A stretch of 64,000 nt of DNA from Streptomyces sp. SUK 48 (GTDB taxonomy: Bacteria; Actinomycetota; Actinomycetes; Streptomycetales; Streptomycetaceae). Positions 10,049 through 19,489 of this stretch are shown here, piece after piece (positions within the stretch are counted from its first letter, which is position 1; every line of letters starts with the position of its first letter). Position numbers and translations under genes: made by a program. The DNA lies in the NCBI RefSeq assembly GCF_009650765.1, contig NZ_CP045740.1, positions 2,914,001 through 2,978,000 of the forward strand, written 5' to 3'. The notes beneath the pieces are model-generated. The model was not told the DNA's origin. It saw only the letters and a program-made list of their open reading frames with translations, and searched no databases.

Positions 10049-10112
10049 GACGGGGTGGCGGAAGGCGGGCTCGGCACCCCGGACCCGCCCACGACCCGCC
10101 CGCTGCCCCGTC
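10049..10112. terminator. Imperfect hairpin between convergent padR and MDR genes
   Basis: GACGGGGTGGCGG (10049-10061) pairs with CCGCTGCCCCGTC (10100-10112) except for two central bases. It is placed between two convergent stops; no T-run. Confidence 0.35.
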
Positions 10113-10130
10113 CCCGCCCCGCCGGCGAGG

Positions 10131-11096
10131 TCAGGACGTCGTCAGTACGATCTTCCCGAACTGGTCGCCGGACTCGATCCGTTCGAAGCCCTCCCGGGCG
10201 CGGTCCATCGGGAGCACCTCGTCGATGACGGGCCGTACGCCGGTCGTGGCGCAGAAGGAGAGCAGGTCCTCCAGCTCGTCCTTGGTGCCCATGGTGGAGC
10301 CGACGACCTTCAGTTCGAGGAAGAAGATCCGGGTCAGCTCGGCATGCGAGGGCCGGTCGCCGCTGGTGGCGCCGGAGATGACGAGCGTCCCGCCGGGACG
10401 CAGCGACTTCACCGAGTGGGACCAGGTCGCGGCGCCCACGGTCTCGATGACCGCGTCCACCCGCTGCGGCAGCCGCGCCCCGCTCTCCACGGCCTCCACG
10501 GCGCCCAGTTCCAGGGCCCGCTTCCGCTTGGCCTCGTCCCGGCTGGTGGCGAACATCTTCAGGCCCGCCGCCCTGCCGAGCACGATCGCGGCCGTGGCGA
10601 CCCCGCCGCCCGCGCCCTGCACCAGGACCGAGTCCCCGGGCCGTACCCCGGCGTTGGTGAACAGCATCCGGTACGCCGTCAGCCACGCGGTGGGCAGACA
10701 GGCGGCCTCGGCGAAGGACAGCTCCTTCGGCTTGGGCAGCACATTGAAGGTCGGTACGGCGACCTGTTCGGCGAAGGTGCCCTGGTAGCGCTCGGTCAGG
10801 ATGGAGCGGGGCTCCTTCGGGCCGACGCCGTGGCCGGTCTGGCCGATGACGGAGTGCAGGACGACCTCGTTGCCGTCCGCGTCGACCCCGGCGGCGTCGC
10901 AGCCGAGGATCATCGGCAGCCGGTCCTCCGGGAGGCCGACGCCCCGCAGGGACCAGAGGTCATGGTGGTTGAGGGAGGCGGCGCGCACGTCGATGGTGCT
11001 CCAGCCGGGGCGGGCCTCGGGAGCCGGACGCTCCCCCAACTCGAGGCCGGAGAGCGGCTGGTCGCGGTCGATTCGGGCGGCGTAGACGGCGAACAT
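10131..11096 (-). CDS. Zinc-binding-type medium-chain dehydrogenase/reductase (quinone oxidoreductase-like)
   Basis: Product is 321 aa from ATG (MFAVYAARIDRDQPL); the longer frame upstream is not coding-like. The GroES-like N-terminal domain has SLNHHDLWSLRG and ILGCDAAGVD. The Rossmann domain has VLVQGAGGGVATAAIVLGRAAG (about residues 150-171) and MFATSRDEAKRKRALELGA. No structural-zinc Cys cluster is seen, so it is likely an NADPH-dependent oxidoreductase of the QOR/YhdH kind rather than a zinc alcohol dehydrogenase. Substrate unknown. It is convergent with padR and downstream of the malic enzyme on the same strand. Confidence 0.88.
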   Translation of the reverse strand: MFAVYAARIDRDQPLSGLELGERPAPEARPGWSTIDVRAASLNHHDLWSLRGVGLPEDRLPMILGCDAAGVDADGNEVVLHSVIGQTGHGVGPKEPRSILTERYQGTFAEQVAVPTFNVLPKPKELSFAEAACLPTAWLTAYRMLFTNAGVRPGDSVLVQGAGGGVATAAIVLGRAAGLKMFATSRDEAKRKRALELGAVEAVESGARLPQRVDAVIETVGAATWSHSVKSLRPGGTLVISGATSGDRPSHAELTRIFFLELKVVGSTMGTKDELEDLLSFCATTGVRPVIDEVLPMDRAREGFERIESGDQFGKIVLTTS

Positions 11097-11251
11097 GCTG
11101 CCGACGATAGGGGCGAGAGGACGATCAGGGGAACCGGGCCGCGCTGTGACACATGCCCTCTTGCACTCCGGCACCCGGGCGGCGCAGCGGGCCGCGCGGC
11201 CGTTCACGGGTCACCGCGCGGCGCGGGACCGAGGTGGCCGGCGGGAAGCAG

Positions 11252-11282
11252 ACGGCCCCGCCCGGAGTACGGGCGGGGCCGT
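11252..11282 (-). terminator. Terminator of the malic enzyme gene
   Basis: A perfect 13-bp stem ACGGCCCCGCCCG / CGGGCGGGGCCGT with a 5-nt loop lies 10 nt beyond the malic enzyme stop. Confidence 0.75.
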
Positions 11283-11292
11283 CCCAGCCGCG

Positions 11293-12516
11293 TCAGCGAC
11301 GGGCAACGCCCTCCGCGCGCGCCGCCGCGGCCACCGCCGCGGTGACCGCCGGAGCGACCCGCTCGTCGAACGGCGACGGGATCACGTAGTCCGCCGCGAG
11401 ATCGTCACCGACCACCGAGGCCAGCGCCTCGGCCGCCGCGATCTTCATTCCCTCGGTGATCCGGGAGGCCCGCACCTGGAGGGCGCCCGCGAAGATCCCG
11501 GGGAAGGCCAGCACGTTGTTGATCTGGTTCGGGAAGTCCGAGCGCCCGGTGGCCACGACCGCCGCGTACTTGTGCGCGACCTCGGGGTGCACCTCGGGGT
11601 TCGGGTTGGCCATCGCGAACACGAAGGCGCCCTCGGCCATACCGGCCACGGCCTCCTCGGCGACGGTGCCGCCGGAGACGCCGATGAAGACGTCCGCGCC
11701 CTGGAGCGCGTCCGCCAGCGTGCCGCTGAGGCCGGCCTTGTTGGTGAAGCCGGCCAGCTCGCGCTTGACCTGGGTCAGGTCCTCGCGGTCCGCGGAGACG
11801 ACGCCCTTGCGGTCCGCCACCGCCACATCGCCGATGCCGGCCTCGACCAGCATCTTGGCGATGGCGACCCCGGCCGCGCCGGCGCCCGAGATCACGGCGC
11901 GCAGCTGGCCGATCTCCCGGCCGCTGAGCCGCGCCGCGTTGCGCAGCGCCGCCAGCGTCACCACGGCGGTGCCGTGCTGGTCGTCGTGGAAGACCGGGAT
12001 GTCCAGGCGCTCCTGGAGGCGGCGCTCGATCTCGAAGCACCGGGGCGCCGAGATGTCCTCCAGGTTGACTCCGCCGAAGGAGGGAGCGAGCCGGACGACG
12101 GTCTCCACGATCTCGTCCACGTCGGTGCAGTCGAGCGCGATCGGCACCGCGTCGACTCCGCCGAACTGCTTGAACAGGATCGCCTTGCCCTCCATCACGG
12201 GGAGGGACGCCTGGGGACCGATGTCCCCGAGTCCGAGCACCGCCGTGCCGTCGGTGACGACGGCGACGACGGAGGACTTCCATGTGTAGTCGTTGACGAG
12301 CTCCGGCTGTTCCGCGATCGCGGTGCACACCCGCGCGACGCCGGGCGTGTACGCGAGGGAAAGGTCGTCCTTGTCGCGGACCGGCACGGTGGCTTGCACA
12401 GCCATCTTGCCGCCGCGGTGCAGAGCGAACACCGGGTCGAAGGAATCGAGGGGCTCGGCCCCGCCGTCCTGGTCCGTACCGATGTCGCTGCGAGGATTGA
12501 CGATCTCCGCTGCCAC
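11293..12516 (-). CDS. NAD(P)-dependent malic enzyme
   Basis: Product is 407 aa. It decarboxylates malate to pyruvate with NAD(P)H formation. The short bacterial malic-enzyme layout is clear: the catalytic region holds [45 protein letters not shown] and [17 protein letters not shown] (metal-binding acidic residues). The NAD(P)-binding domain begins at [16 protein letters not shown] (about residues 208-223) and includes IGVSGG and FAMANPNPE. The S. coelicolor gene at the corresponding place, beside the same ABC transporter, is recalled as NADP-specific; cofactor preference cannot be settled here. Confidence 0.93.
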   Translation of the reverse strand: MAAEIVNPRSDIGTDQDGGAEPLDSFDPVFALHRGGKMAVQATVPVRDKDDLSLAYTPGVARVCTAIAEQPELVNDYTWKSSVVAVVTDGTAVLGLGDIGPQASLPVMEGKAILFKQFGGVDAVPIALDCTDVDEIVETVVRLAPSFGGVNLEDISAPRCFEIERRLQERLDIPVFHDDQHGTAVVTLAALRNAARLSGREIGQLRAVISGAGAAGVAIAKMLVEAGIGDVAVADRKGVVSADREDLTQVKRELAGFTNKAGLSGTLADALQGADVFIGVSGGTVAEEAVAGMAEGAFVFAMANPNPEVHPEVAHKYAAVVATGRSDFPNQINNVLAFPGIFAGALQVRASRITEGMKIAAAEALASVVGDDLAADYVIPSPFDERVAPAVTAAVAAAARAEGVARR

Positions 12517-13135
12517 TTGTTCTACCCCTTAGCTATGCATGGTTTGAGGGTCGACCACTCCTGGTGAGGGGTGGGCGGGCACCGCGCAGGGCCCGATTGC
12601 GGATACGCACGGGTCATGCGCGACGGGCGCGCCGCACACGCGCCCTGAGCCCCGGATGAGGGGTGTAAAGAACCTTCTTACCGGACAGACGGCGCCCACG
12701 ACGAGTCCAATAGGTGCAAGGTCACATCTGGGAACCAGTTCGCCACACAGAGATGACATACCGCTGACGGCCACGCTGACGGCGACGCGGGGCTCCGGGG
12801 ACTCGACGGGTCCGGACGGCTGCGGCGGGCGCACGACACGGTCGTACGACACCCACAGGTCCGGCCGTCCACATGGTGGGACGTGCCGGCTGTTTTCCGG
12901 CGGTGGGACGGGATTCGCGCAGGTGGCCCGGTGCGGTATGGCACCGAGAGACCAAGGATGTACCGACCTGATCGGATTCGGGGGTCACCCGTTATCCGAT
13001 TTTGACATATCGGCGCCCCTGGATGGCGTAGTCCGAATGGCAAGATGCCGTAAACCCGCGAGGTCGCGCCACCCAATGGTGTGTGTTCTCGTCTACCCAG
13101 CGGCAAACTCTTCGCTTACGCCGGAGGAATCCACG
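12517..13135. other. Divergent intergenic region, malic enzyme / amino acid ABC operon
   Basis: No gene is supported in these about 620 nt. It holds an inverted repeat ATCGGAT-N16-ATCCGAT (12971-13000), immediately followed by TTGACA (13002-13007), a plausible -35 box for the ABC operon, although no good -10 follows. An imperfect dyad GTAAAGAAC/CTTCTTAC lies near 12665-12685. The ABC operon would have a leader of about 100 nt. Confidence 0.4.
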
Positions 13136-14092
13136 ATGACCGCACGTTCCACCCGTCGTTCGACCGCCACGCGTCCCCGGCTGGCTGCGGTCGGTGCGAT
13201 CGCGGTCGCAGGCGCCCTGCTGCTCACCGGCTGCGGTGACCAGACGAAGGACAAGAGCAACGACTCCGGCAGCGCCGCGGCCGGTGCCCCGCTCGCGAGC
13301 AAGCTCCCGCAGTCCGTCCGCGCCAAGGGCAAGGTCCTGGTCGGTTCGGACATCGCCTACGCCCCGGTGGAGTTCAAGGACTCCAGCGGCAAGGCCGTCG
13401 GTCTGGACCCGGACCTCGCCGCCGCGCTGGGCAAGCAGCTCGGGGTGAAGTTCGAGTTCCAGAACGGCACCTTCGACGCCCTGCTCACCGGCCTGCGCTC
13501 GGGCCGCTACGACATAGCCATGTCGGCCATGACCGACAACAAGGACCGCCAGCAGGGCATCGACGGGGACACCGGCAAGAAGGTCGGCGAGGGCGTCGAC
13601 TTCGTCGACTACCTGACCGCCGGCGTCTCGATCTACACGCGCAAGGGCGAGACCCAGGGCATCACCGGCTGGTCCGACCTGTGCGGCAAGAAGATCGCCG
13701 TGGAGCGCAGCACCGTCTCGGAGGACCTGGCCAAGGCCGAGGCCAAGAAGTGTCCGGCCGGCAAGAAGCTCTCCATCGAGCCCTTCGACGACGACCAGCA
13801 GTCCCAGACCCGGCTGCGCTCGGGCGGCGTGGACGCGGCCTCCTCCGACTTCCCGGTCGCGGCGTACGCGGCGAAGACCTCCGGCGGCGGCAAGGACTTC
13901 CAGATCGTCGGCGACCAGGTCTCGGCGGCGCCGTACGGCATCGCGGTCTCCAAGGAGGCGACCCAGCTGCGGGACGCGATCAAGGCCGCGATGGACGCGA
14001 TCATCAAGAACGGCGAGTACCAGAAGATCCTCGCGAAGTGGGGCGCCCAGGACGGCGCCGTCAAGGAATCCGTGATCAACGGCGGCAAGTGA
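13136..14092 (+). CDS. Polar amino acid ABC transporter, substrate-binding lipoprotein
   Basis: Product is 318 aa with GGAGGAA upstream of the ATG. It has a Tat/Sec-like basic N-terminus, a hydrophobic stretch and the lipobox LLTGC (Cys about residue 36), so it is exported and lipid-anchored. The mature part has the periplasmic-binding-protein 3 fold: KVLVGSDIAYAPVEFKDSSG, VGLDPDLAAALGKQLGV, FDALLTGLRSGRYDIAMSAM, and a C-terminal DAIIKNGEYQKILAKWG. It is the first gene of a three-gene operon with the permease and ATPase; the exact amino acid is not predictable. Confidence 0.95.
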   Translation: MTARSTRRSTATRPRLAAVGAIAVAGALLLTGCGDQTKDKSNDSGSAAAGAPLASKLPQSVRAKGKVLVGSDIAYAPVEFKDSSGKAVGLDPDLAAALGKQLGVKFEFQNGTFDALLTGLRSGRYDIAMSAMTDNKDRQQGIDGDTGKKVGEGVDFVDYLTAGVSIYTRKGETQGITGWSDLCGKKIAVERSTVSEDLAKAEAKKCPAGKKLSIEPFDDDQQSQTRLRSGGVDAASSDFPVAAYAAKTSGGGKDFQIVGDQVSAAPYGIAVSKEATQLRDAIKAAMDAIIKNGEYQKILAKWGAQDGAVKESVINGGK

Positions 14093-14129
14093 CCCGCGTA
14101 CCCAGCGGCCACCGAGAGGCAGCACATCC

Positions 14130-15062
14130 GTGACGGACATAGAGAAGACGGCCGGGGAGCAGGGCACTCCCCCGGCCGGCCCGGAAGCCATCAAGGCCAT
14201 CCCGGTGCGGCACTACGGACGCTATGTGTCCGCCGTCGTCGCCATCGCGATCCTCGTCGCGATCATCAACGCCTTCAGCCAGGGCAAGATCAACTGGCAT
14301 GCGGTGCCGGAGTACTTCTTCGACCACCGGATCATGACCGGTGTCAGCAAGACGCTGCTGCTGACGGTCCTCTCGATGCTGATCGGCATCGTCGGCGGTG
14401 TCGTCCTGGCCGTCATGCGGCTCTCGAAGAACCCGGTGACCTCGTCCATCGCGTGGTTCTACATCTGGTTCTTCCGCGGCACCCCGGTCCTGGTCCAGCT
14501 GTTCCTGTGGTTCAACCTGGGCCTGGTCTTCGAGTACATCAACCTGATGCCCTTCTACAAGGACTACTGGTCGAACTTCATGACGCCGCTGCTGACGGCG
14601 CTGCTCGGCCTGGGTCTGAACGAGGCGGCGTACATGGCCGAGATCTGCCGGGCGGGCCTGCTCGCGGTGGACGAGGGCCAGACCGAGGCGGCCCAGGCGC
14701 TGGGCATGAGCCATGCGAAGACGCTGCGCCGGGTGGTCATCCCGCAGGCGATGCGGGTGATCGTGCCGCCGACCGGCAACGAGGTCATCAACATGCTGAA
14801 GACGACCTCCCTCGTGGCGGCCGTCCAGTATCCCGAGCTGTTCCGCTACGCCCAGGACATCGGCCAGAACTCCGGCGCCCCGGTGGAGATGTACTTCCTG
14901 GCCGCGGCCTGGTACCTGATCATGACCTCGGTGCTCAGCGTGGGCCAGTACTACATCGAGCGGTACTACGCCCGCGGTTCCAGCCGCAGCCTCCCGCCCA
15001 CCCCGTGGCAGAAGGTCAGGGCGCATCTGACGACCTTCTCCAGCAGGAAGGTCATGGCATGA
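14130..15062 (+). CDS. Amino acid ABC transporter permease
   Basis: Product is 310 aa from a GTG start. Five to six hydrophobic segments with the HisM/GlnP-type core: [32 protein letters not shown], and the EAA loop [30 protein letters not shown] region (about residues 166-215) that contacts the ATPase. An extended cytoplasmic N-terminus (about 30 aa) precedes the first span. Its stop overlaps the ATPase start (ATGA), so the two are coupled. Confidence 0.95.
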   Translation: MTDIEKTAGEQGTPPAGPEAIKAIPVRHYGRYVSAVVAIAILVAIINAFSQGKINWHAVPEYFFDHRIMTGVSKTLLLTVLSMLIGIVGGVVLAVMRLSKNPVTSSIAWFYIWFFRGTPVLVQLFLWFNLGLVFEYINLMPFYKDYWSNFMTPLLTALLGLGLNEAAYMAEICRAGLLAVDEGQTEAAQALGMSHAKTLRRVVIPQAMRVIVPPTGNEVINMLKTTSLVAAVQYPELFRYAQDIGQNSGAPVEMYFLAAAWYLIMTSVLSVGQYYIERYYARGSSRSLPPTPWQKVRAHLTTFSSRKVMA

Positions 15063-15862
15063 GCGACAAGCCGAGCAAGCGGGACTCCGCAGCCGCGGAC
15101 ACCACCGCGATGGTCCGGGCGGAGGGCGTCCACAAGTCGTTCGGGCATGTGGAGGTGCTCAAGGGCATCGACCTGGAGGTGCGCCCCGGCGAGGTGTTCT
15201 GCCTCATCGGCCCCTCGGGTTCGGGCAAGTCCACCTTCCTGCGGTGCATCAACCACCTGGAGAAGATCAACGCCGGGCGGCTGTACGTCGACGGCGAGCT
15301 GGTCGGCTACCGCCAGAAGGGCGGCAGGCTGTACGAGCTCAAGGACAGCGAAGTCGCCATGAAGCGCCGGGACATCGGCATGGTCTTCCAGCGCTTCAAC
15401 CTGTTCCCGCACATGACGGCGCTGGAGAACGTCATGGAGGCGCCGGTCCAGGTCAAGGGCGTGGCCAGGGGCGAGGCGCGGGAGCGTGCCGCGCAGCTCC
15501 TGGAGCGGGTGGGCCTGGCCGACAAGGCGGGCAACTACCCCTCACAGCTCTCCGGCGGCCAGCAGCAGCGGGTGGCGATCGCGCGGGCGCTCGCGATGGA
15601 CCCCAAGCTGATGCTGTTCGACGAGCCGACCTCGGCCCTGGACCCGGAGCTGGTCGGCGACGTCCTGGACGTCATGCGCGACCTCGCCGAGTCCGGTATG
15701 ACGATGGTCGTCGTCACCCATGAGATGGGATTCGCCCGCGAGGTGGGCGACAGCCTGGTGTTCATGGACGGCGGTGTCGTGGTCGAATCCGGCCATCCGC
15801 GGGACGTGCTGACGAATCCGCAGCACGAGCGGACGCAGTCGTTCCTGTCGAAGGTGCTGTAG
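15059..15862 (+). CDS. Amino acid ABC transporter ATP-binding protein
   Basis: Product is 267 aa. Walker [10 protein letters not shown] (about residue 50), Q-loop [12 protein letters not shown], signature [15 protein letters not shown], Walker [16 protein letters not shown]-loop VVTHEMGFA. These are the hallmarks of polar amino acid importers of the GlnQ type. The ATG overlaps the permease stop by 4 nt, so permease and ATPase are made together. The longer open frame upstream is permease sequence in another frame. Confidence 0.96.
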   Translation: MSDKPSKRDSAAADTTAMVRAEGVHKSFGHVEVLKGIDLEVRPGEVFCLIGPSGSGKSTFLRCINHLEKINAGRLYVDGELVGYRQKGGRLYELKDSEVAMKRRDIGMVFQRFNLFPHMTALENVMEAPVQVKGVARGEARERAAQLLERVGLADKAGNYPSQLSGGQQQRVAIARALAMDPKLMLFDEPTSALDPELVGDVLDVMRDLAESGMTMVVVTHEMGFAREVGDSLVFMDGGVVVESGHPRDVLTNPQHERTQSFLSKVL

Positions 15863-15885
15863 CCGGCCGCGACGCGAACAGACGG

Positions 15886-15915
15886 GGAAGGGGCGGTGCG
15901 CGCACCGCCCCTTCC
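15886..15915. terminator. Terminator of the amino acid ABC operon
   Basis: A perfect 30-nt palindrome (GGAAGGGGCGGTGCG followed directly by its reverse complement) lies between the convergent ABC operon and methyltransferase gene. Confidence 0.75.
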
Positions 15916-15938
15916 GCTGTCCGTCCGTGCCCGGGGGC

Positions 15939-16697
15939 CTACTTGAGGGCGAGGACCAGGCTGTCCGACGGGGAGCACCACACGGGCCTGGCCTCCGCGA
16001 AGCCCTTCTCCTTCAGGGTCCGCACATGCCAGGCGACGGGGGGCACGTCACCGTCGGCGTGCTCGCCGTAGATCTCGAAGCGGCGGGCGGTCGGCTCGGC
16101 GAGCACCGGGTCCCCGGCCGCGAGCTGCCACCACTCGGCCCAGTCGAGGGCGCCGTCCCGCTTGGCCTGATCCATACGGGCGTGCCGCTGGGCGCGCTCG
16201 GCCGCGTTGATCCGGGGCGTGCTGTCGTCGATCATGTGGTCCGCGTTCATGAACACACCGCCGGCGGGGACGAGTTCCGCGATCCGGCCATAGAGGTCCG
16301 CGAGGGGTTCACTGTGCAGCCAGTGCAGGGCCGTCGCGGTCAGCACGGCGTCGTACGACTCGTACGGCAGCTTCGTGACCCAGTCCGGGTCCTTGAGGTC
16401 GGCGGTCACGAAGGAGACCCGGTCGTCGCCCTCGAAGGTGCCGCGTGCGATGGCGAGCAGGGCCGGGTCGAGGTCGACACCGGTGCTGGTGGCCTCGGGG
16501 AACCGGGCCAGCAGCCGGGCGGTGATGCTGCCGGTGCCGCAGGCGAGGTCGAGCACCCGGGGCGCCGTGCCGACGAGGGCCTCGACCATGTCGAGCATGA
16601 TCCGGAAGCGGTCCTCGCGGTCCGGCATGTACCACTCCTGCTGCCGGTCCCAGCTGTTCTGCCAGGCCGCCCAGTCGGTTCCGGTGCTCGTGGTCAT
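15939..16697 (-). CDS. Class I SAM-dependent methyltransferase
   Basis: Product is 252 aa. Motif I VLDLACGTGSITARLL (about residues 48-63), acidic loop TGVDLDPALLAIA, motif II DAVLTATALHWL, and motif III LVPAGGVFMNADHM define a Rossmann-type methyltransferase of the UbiE/trans-aconitate group. The W-rich N-terminus (WAAWQNSWDRQQEWYMPDRE) may form a lid. Substrate unknown. It converges on the ABC operon and diverges from the CGNR gene. Confidence 0.88.
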   Translation of the reverse strand: MTTSTGTDWAAWQNSWDRQQEWYMPDREDRFRIMLDMVEALVGTAPRVLDLACGTGSITARLLARFPEATSTGVDLDPALLAIARGTFEGDDRVSFVTADLKDPDWVTKLPYESYDAVLTATALHWLHSEPLADLYGRIAELVPAGGVFMNADHMIDDSTPRINAAERAQRHARMDQAKRDGALDWAEWWQLAAGDPVLAEPTARRFEIYGEHADGDVPPVAWHVRTLKEKGFAEARPVWCSPSDSLVLALK

Positions 16698-16797
16698 GGA
16701 GCCCGCCTTTTCCCTCGCTCGCGTAATACCCTGGATGCACGATCGACTGTTACCCGACCGCTGATACGACGATAGAGCGCGCCCGTAAGGACTACAA

Positions 16798-17427
16798 GTG
16801 GAACTGGCCTATTACTCGGACTATGCCGTACGACTCGTCAACACCGAGGAACCGGCCCGCGGCAAGGACTGCCTGACCTCGGTCGAGGCCATCCGCGACC
16901 TCTTCGGCGTCAACGCGTCCGCGGCCCGCCGCGCCACCGACGCCGATGTCACCCGCTTCCGTTCGGTCCGGGCCCGGCTGCGCTCGGTGTTCGAGGCGGC
17001 CGACGGGGGCGACGAGACGCTCGCGGTGGACCTGCTGAACTCGCTGCTGCTGGAGTTCCCGGTCAGCCCCCAGATCTCCGGCCACGACCACCGGGACGAG
17101 GACGACCGCCCGCTGTGGCACATGCACCTGGCCGACCACCCCTCCAACGCCACCGCGGGCTACGCGGCGATCGCGGCGATGGGCCTCGCCTTCCATCTCA
17201 CCGAGTACGGCGTGGACCGGCTCGGCCTGTGCCAGGCGGTCCCCTGCCGCAACGCCTACCTGGACACCTCGACCAACCGCTCCCGGCGCTACTGCTCCGA
17301 CCGCTGCGCCACCCGCGCCAATGTGGCCGCCTACCGGGCCCGCAAGCGCCTGGAGGCCGACCGGTCGCCGAACAGCGGGCGTACGGCCGAGACGGCCCAG
17401 CCCAGCACGGCCAGCGGCGAACGCTGA
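16798..17427 (+). CDS. CGNR zinc-finger (ABATE-type) putative transcriptional regulator
   Basis: Product is 209 aa from GTG, with AAGGA upstream. The N-terminal two-thirds corresponds to the ABATE-type region; the C-terminus has the zinc finger CRNAYLDTSTNRSRRYCSDR followed by C and a basic helix RANVAAYRARKR (about residues 155-190). The usual CGNR core is here CRNA, a common variant. Likely a stress-related DNA-binding protein; target unknown. The last about 97 nt overlap the antisense 3' end of sodX. Confidence 0.85.
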   Translation: MELAYYSDYAVRLVNTEEPARGKDCLTSVEAIRDLFGVNASAARRATDADVTRFRSVRARLRSVFEAADGGDETLAVDLLNSLLLEFPVSPQISGHDHRDEDDRPLWHMHLADHPSNATAGYAAIAAMGLAFHLTEYGVDRLGLCQAVPCRNAYLDTSTNRSRRYCSDRCATRANVAAYRARKRLEADRSPNSGRTAETAQPSTASGER

Positions 17428-17765
17428 CCGGCCCTGAACGGCCGCACCCGCAGCCACGCCCGCCCCAGCACCAGTTCCTGGGGCACGACCCCGTAGTCGG
17501 TGCTGTCCCCGCCCGCGTACGGGTTGTCCCCGAGCACCCACCAGCCGCCCTCGCGCCGCTCCACGGCCCGCTTGACCACCAGCAGGTCCTGCTGGAAGGG
17601 GTGCCGCAGGACGACGACGTCACCGGGCCGGACCGTGCCGCCGTAGCGGACCAGCAGCTGATCGCCGTGCTGGAGCGTGGGCACCATGGACGGCCCCGTC
17701 ACCTCGGCCAGCCCGAACGGCGCGGGCGGCCTCCCCCGCTCGCTCTCCTGCGACAGCTCCGGCAT
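17331..17765 (-). CDS. sodX: Nickel superoxide dismutase maturation protease (SodX)
   Basis: Product is 144 aa, ATG preceded by GGGGAGG; an in-frame GTG 45 nt upstream is possible but lacks this site. It is an S26/S24-type signal-peptidase fold: catalytic Ser in VTGPSMVPTL (about residue 28) and Lys in DLLVVKRAVE (about residue 66), then WWVLGDNPYAGGDSTDYG. It is the dedicated peptidase that removes the SodN propeptide so that His1 and Cys2 can bind nickel. Divergent from sodN, the usual arrangement. No clear membrane anchor. Confidence 0.92.
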   Translation of the reverse strand: MPELSQESERGRPPAPFGLAEVTGPSMVPTLQHGDQLLVRYGGTVRPGDVVVLRHPFQQDLLVVKRAVERREGGWWVLGDNPYAGGDSTDYGVVPQELVLGRAWLRVRPFRAGQRSPLAVLGWAVSAVRPLFGDRSASRRLRAR

Positions 17766-17910
17766 TCCCGGCACCTCCCCGGTCCGTTCCTCCACCAGTC
17801 CCAGTCTCACCCTGGACTTTTGTCCTAAGCACTAGGGGGCACTCAGGAAAACAGGTCGCTCAGGGAGTAATGTCGCACCTGAGAAGACGATCACGAGGAA
17901 GGAATGCTCC

Positions 17911-18306
17911 ATGCTTTCCCGCCTGTTTGCCCCCAAGGTCAAGGTCAGCGCCCACTGCGACCTGCCCTGCGGCGTGTACGACCCGGCCCAGGCCCGCATC
18001 GAGGCGGAGTCGGTCAAGGCCGTCCAGGAAAAGATGGCCGGCAACGACGACCCCCACTTCCAGGCCCGCGCCACCATCATCAAGGAGCAGCGCGCGGAGC
18101 TCGCGAAGCACCACGTCTCCGTCCTCTGGAGCGACTACTTCAAGGCCCCGCACTTCGAGAAGTACCCGGAGCTGCACCAGCTGGTCAACGACACCCTGAA
18201 GGCCCTCTCGGCCGCCAAGGCGTCCACCGACCCGGCGACGGGCCAGAAGGCGCTCGACTACATCGCCCAGATCGACAAGATCTTCTGGGAGACGAAGAAG
18301 GCTTGA
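17911..18306 (+). CDS. sodN: Nickel-containing superoxide dismutase
   Basis: Product is 131 aa; ATG after GAGGAAGGAA. A 14-residue propeptide precedes the nickel hook HCDLPCGVYD (mature His1, Cys2, Cys6), followed by the four-helix bundle. It converts superoxide to oxygen and peroxide in the cytoplasm as a hexamer (family knowledge). The C-terminus TKKA and the stop lie inside the 21-bp attachment core of the integrated element, so the coding sequence is complete although an 18-kb element follows immediately. In S. coelicolor sodN is repressed without nickel by a small RNA processed from sodF that pairs near the sodN ribosome-binding site; whether it applies here was not tested. Confidence 0.97.
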   Translation: MLSRLFAPKVKVSAHCDLPCGVYDPAQARIEAESVKAVQEKMAGNDDPHFQARATIIKEQRAELAKHHVSVLWSDYFKAPHFEKYPELHQLVNDTLKALSAAKASTDPATGQKALDYIAQIDKIFWETKKA

Positions 18307-18308
18307 TC
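18288..18308. repeat. attL core (21 bp), left end of the integrated element
   Basis: Begins GGAGACGAAG and ends GGCTTGATC; identical to 36556-36576. It contains the final SodN codons E-T-K-K-A and stop. The integrase gene ends 6 nt to the right. Confidence 0.92.
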
Positions 18309-18313
18309 TTCGA

Positions 18314-19468
18314 TCATGCCGCCTGACCTGCGGTTTCCTTGATCGCATGGTCTTCCGGTCCGCACCCGGTCCGCAGGCCGCCGAGAACGGCGTCCATGAC
18401 GGTCCGGGTGCGGTCTTCTTCGCCCGGCCACAGGTGCGCGTAGATCCGCAGCGTGATGACGGCGGACGCGTGGCCGAGGACCAACTGGACCTGCTTGACG
18501 CTCGCTCCGCCGGCGATGAGGGCGGAGGCGTAGAAGTGGCGCAGGTCGTGGGTCACCATGTGCGGCAGCTCGACGGGCTTGCGGCCCTCGCGCTCGGCCG
18601 CCTCGTTCTCCGCCTTCTGCAGCTCCTTACGAGCGCAGTTCCATTCGGTCTTCCAGCGGCGGTAGTTGAGGGGCTCGCCCTCCTCCATCGTGAACAGCCA
18701 CTCCTTGGATGGGCGTGCGGCGAGGTGCGTGAGGAGTGCGTCGGTGACGACCTCGCCGACCGGGACAGTGCGCCGGGACTTTGCGGTCTTCGGCGGCCCG
18801 ATCTTCCCGGACTGGAGGCGCTGGCGCTCGACGCGGAGGGTGCCGGCCTTGAAGTCGACGTCCGAGACCTTGAGGCCGAGCAACTCGCCTATTCGCAAGC
18901 CTGATCCGGCGAGCGTGACGATCGCCGCGCGAATGTACGGCGGCATCACGCGGGCCATGGCCTCGACCTGCGCGACCGTGGGCGGAGTGACCTCGTCATC
19001 CGGCATGGTCGGGAGGGTGATCCGGCGGCACGGACTGGAGGCGATGACCTTGTCCTCGACAGCTGCGGTCATGAGGCGTACGAGGACGTCGTAGACGTTG
19101 CGCACACTTCCGGGGCCGAGCTGCTCCGACAGGCTCTTGAAGAGCACCTGGAGGTCGTTGCGGCGTATCGCCGCCATGGCGCGGGCGCCGAGCACCGGGA
19201 CGAGGTGGAGCCGGAGCGCGTTGTCGGTGATGCGCTCGCCCGCCTCGCTGGCGATGAGCGACTCCTCCCACTTCTTCGCATACTTCTCGAAGGTGATCCG
19301 TCCGGCCTGCGGGTCGACGTACTGGCCCGTGACGATGCTGGCCGTGACCTCGTCGAGCCAGCGCTGGGCATCGAGCTTGCGGTCGAAGTGGCGGGCATGC
19401 TCCTTGCCGTCGAGGTCGCGGTAGCGAGCCCGCCATTTGCCGTTGGGGCGCTTCTGGATGTTCGCCAA
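18314..19468 (-). CDS. int: Tyrosine-type site-specific integrase
   Basis: Product is 384 aa. An AP2-like arm-binding N-terminus (KRPNGKWRARYRDLDGKEHA), a SAM-like core-binding domain (about 58-150), and a catalytic domain with Arg192 (GSGLRIGELLG), Lys227 (PPKTAKS), His307 and Arg310 (THDLRHFYASALI), His333 (LGHASAVITL) and nucleophile Tyr343 (RIYAHLW). All catalytic residues are present, so it should be active. The gene ends 5 nt from attL and points into sodN, converging on it. The start is the ATG giving MANIQKRPNGKW, preceded by GGGAGAAG. Confidence 0.95.
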   Translation of the reverse strand: MANIQKRPNGKWRARYRDLDGKEHARHFDRKLDAQRWLDEVTASIVTGQYVDPQAGRITFEKYAKKWEESLIASEAGERITDNALRLHLVPVLGARAMAAIRRNDLQVLFKSLSEQLGPGSVRNVYDVLVRLMTAAVEDKVIASSPCRRITLPTMPDDEVTPPTVAQVEAMARVMPPYIRAAIVTLAGSGLRIGELLGLKVSDVDFKAGTLRVERQRLQSGKIGPPKTAKSRRTVPVGEVVTDALLTHLAARPSKEWLFTMEEGEPLNYRRWKTEWNCARKELQKAENEAAEREGRKPVELPHMVTHDLRHFYASALIAGGASVKQVQLVLGHASAVITLRIYAHLWPGEEDRTRTVMDAVLGGLRTGCGPEDHAIKETAGQAA

Positions 19469-19489
19469 GTGGCTTCTCCCTTGGGTTGG

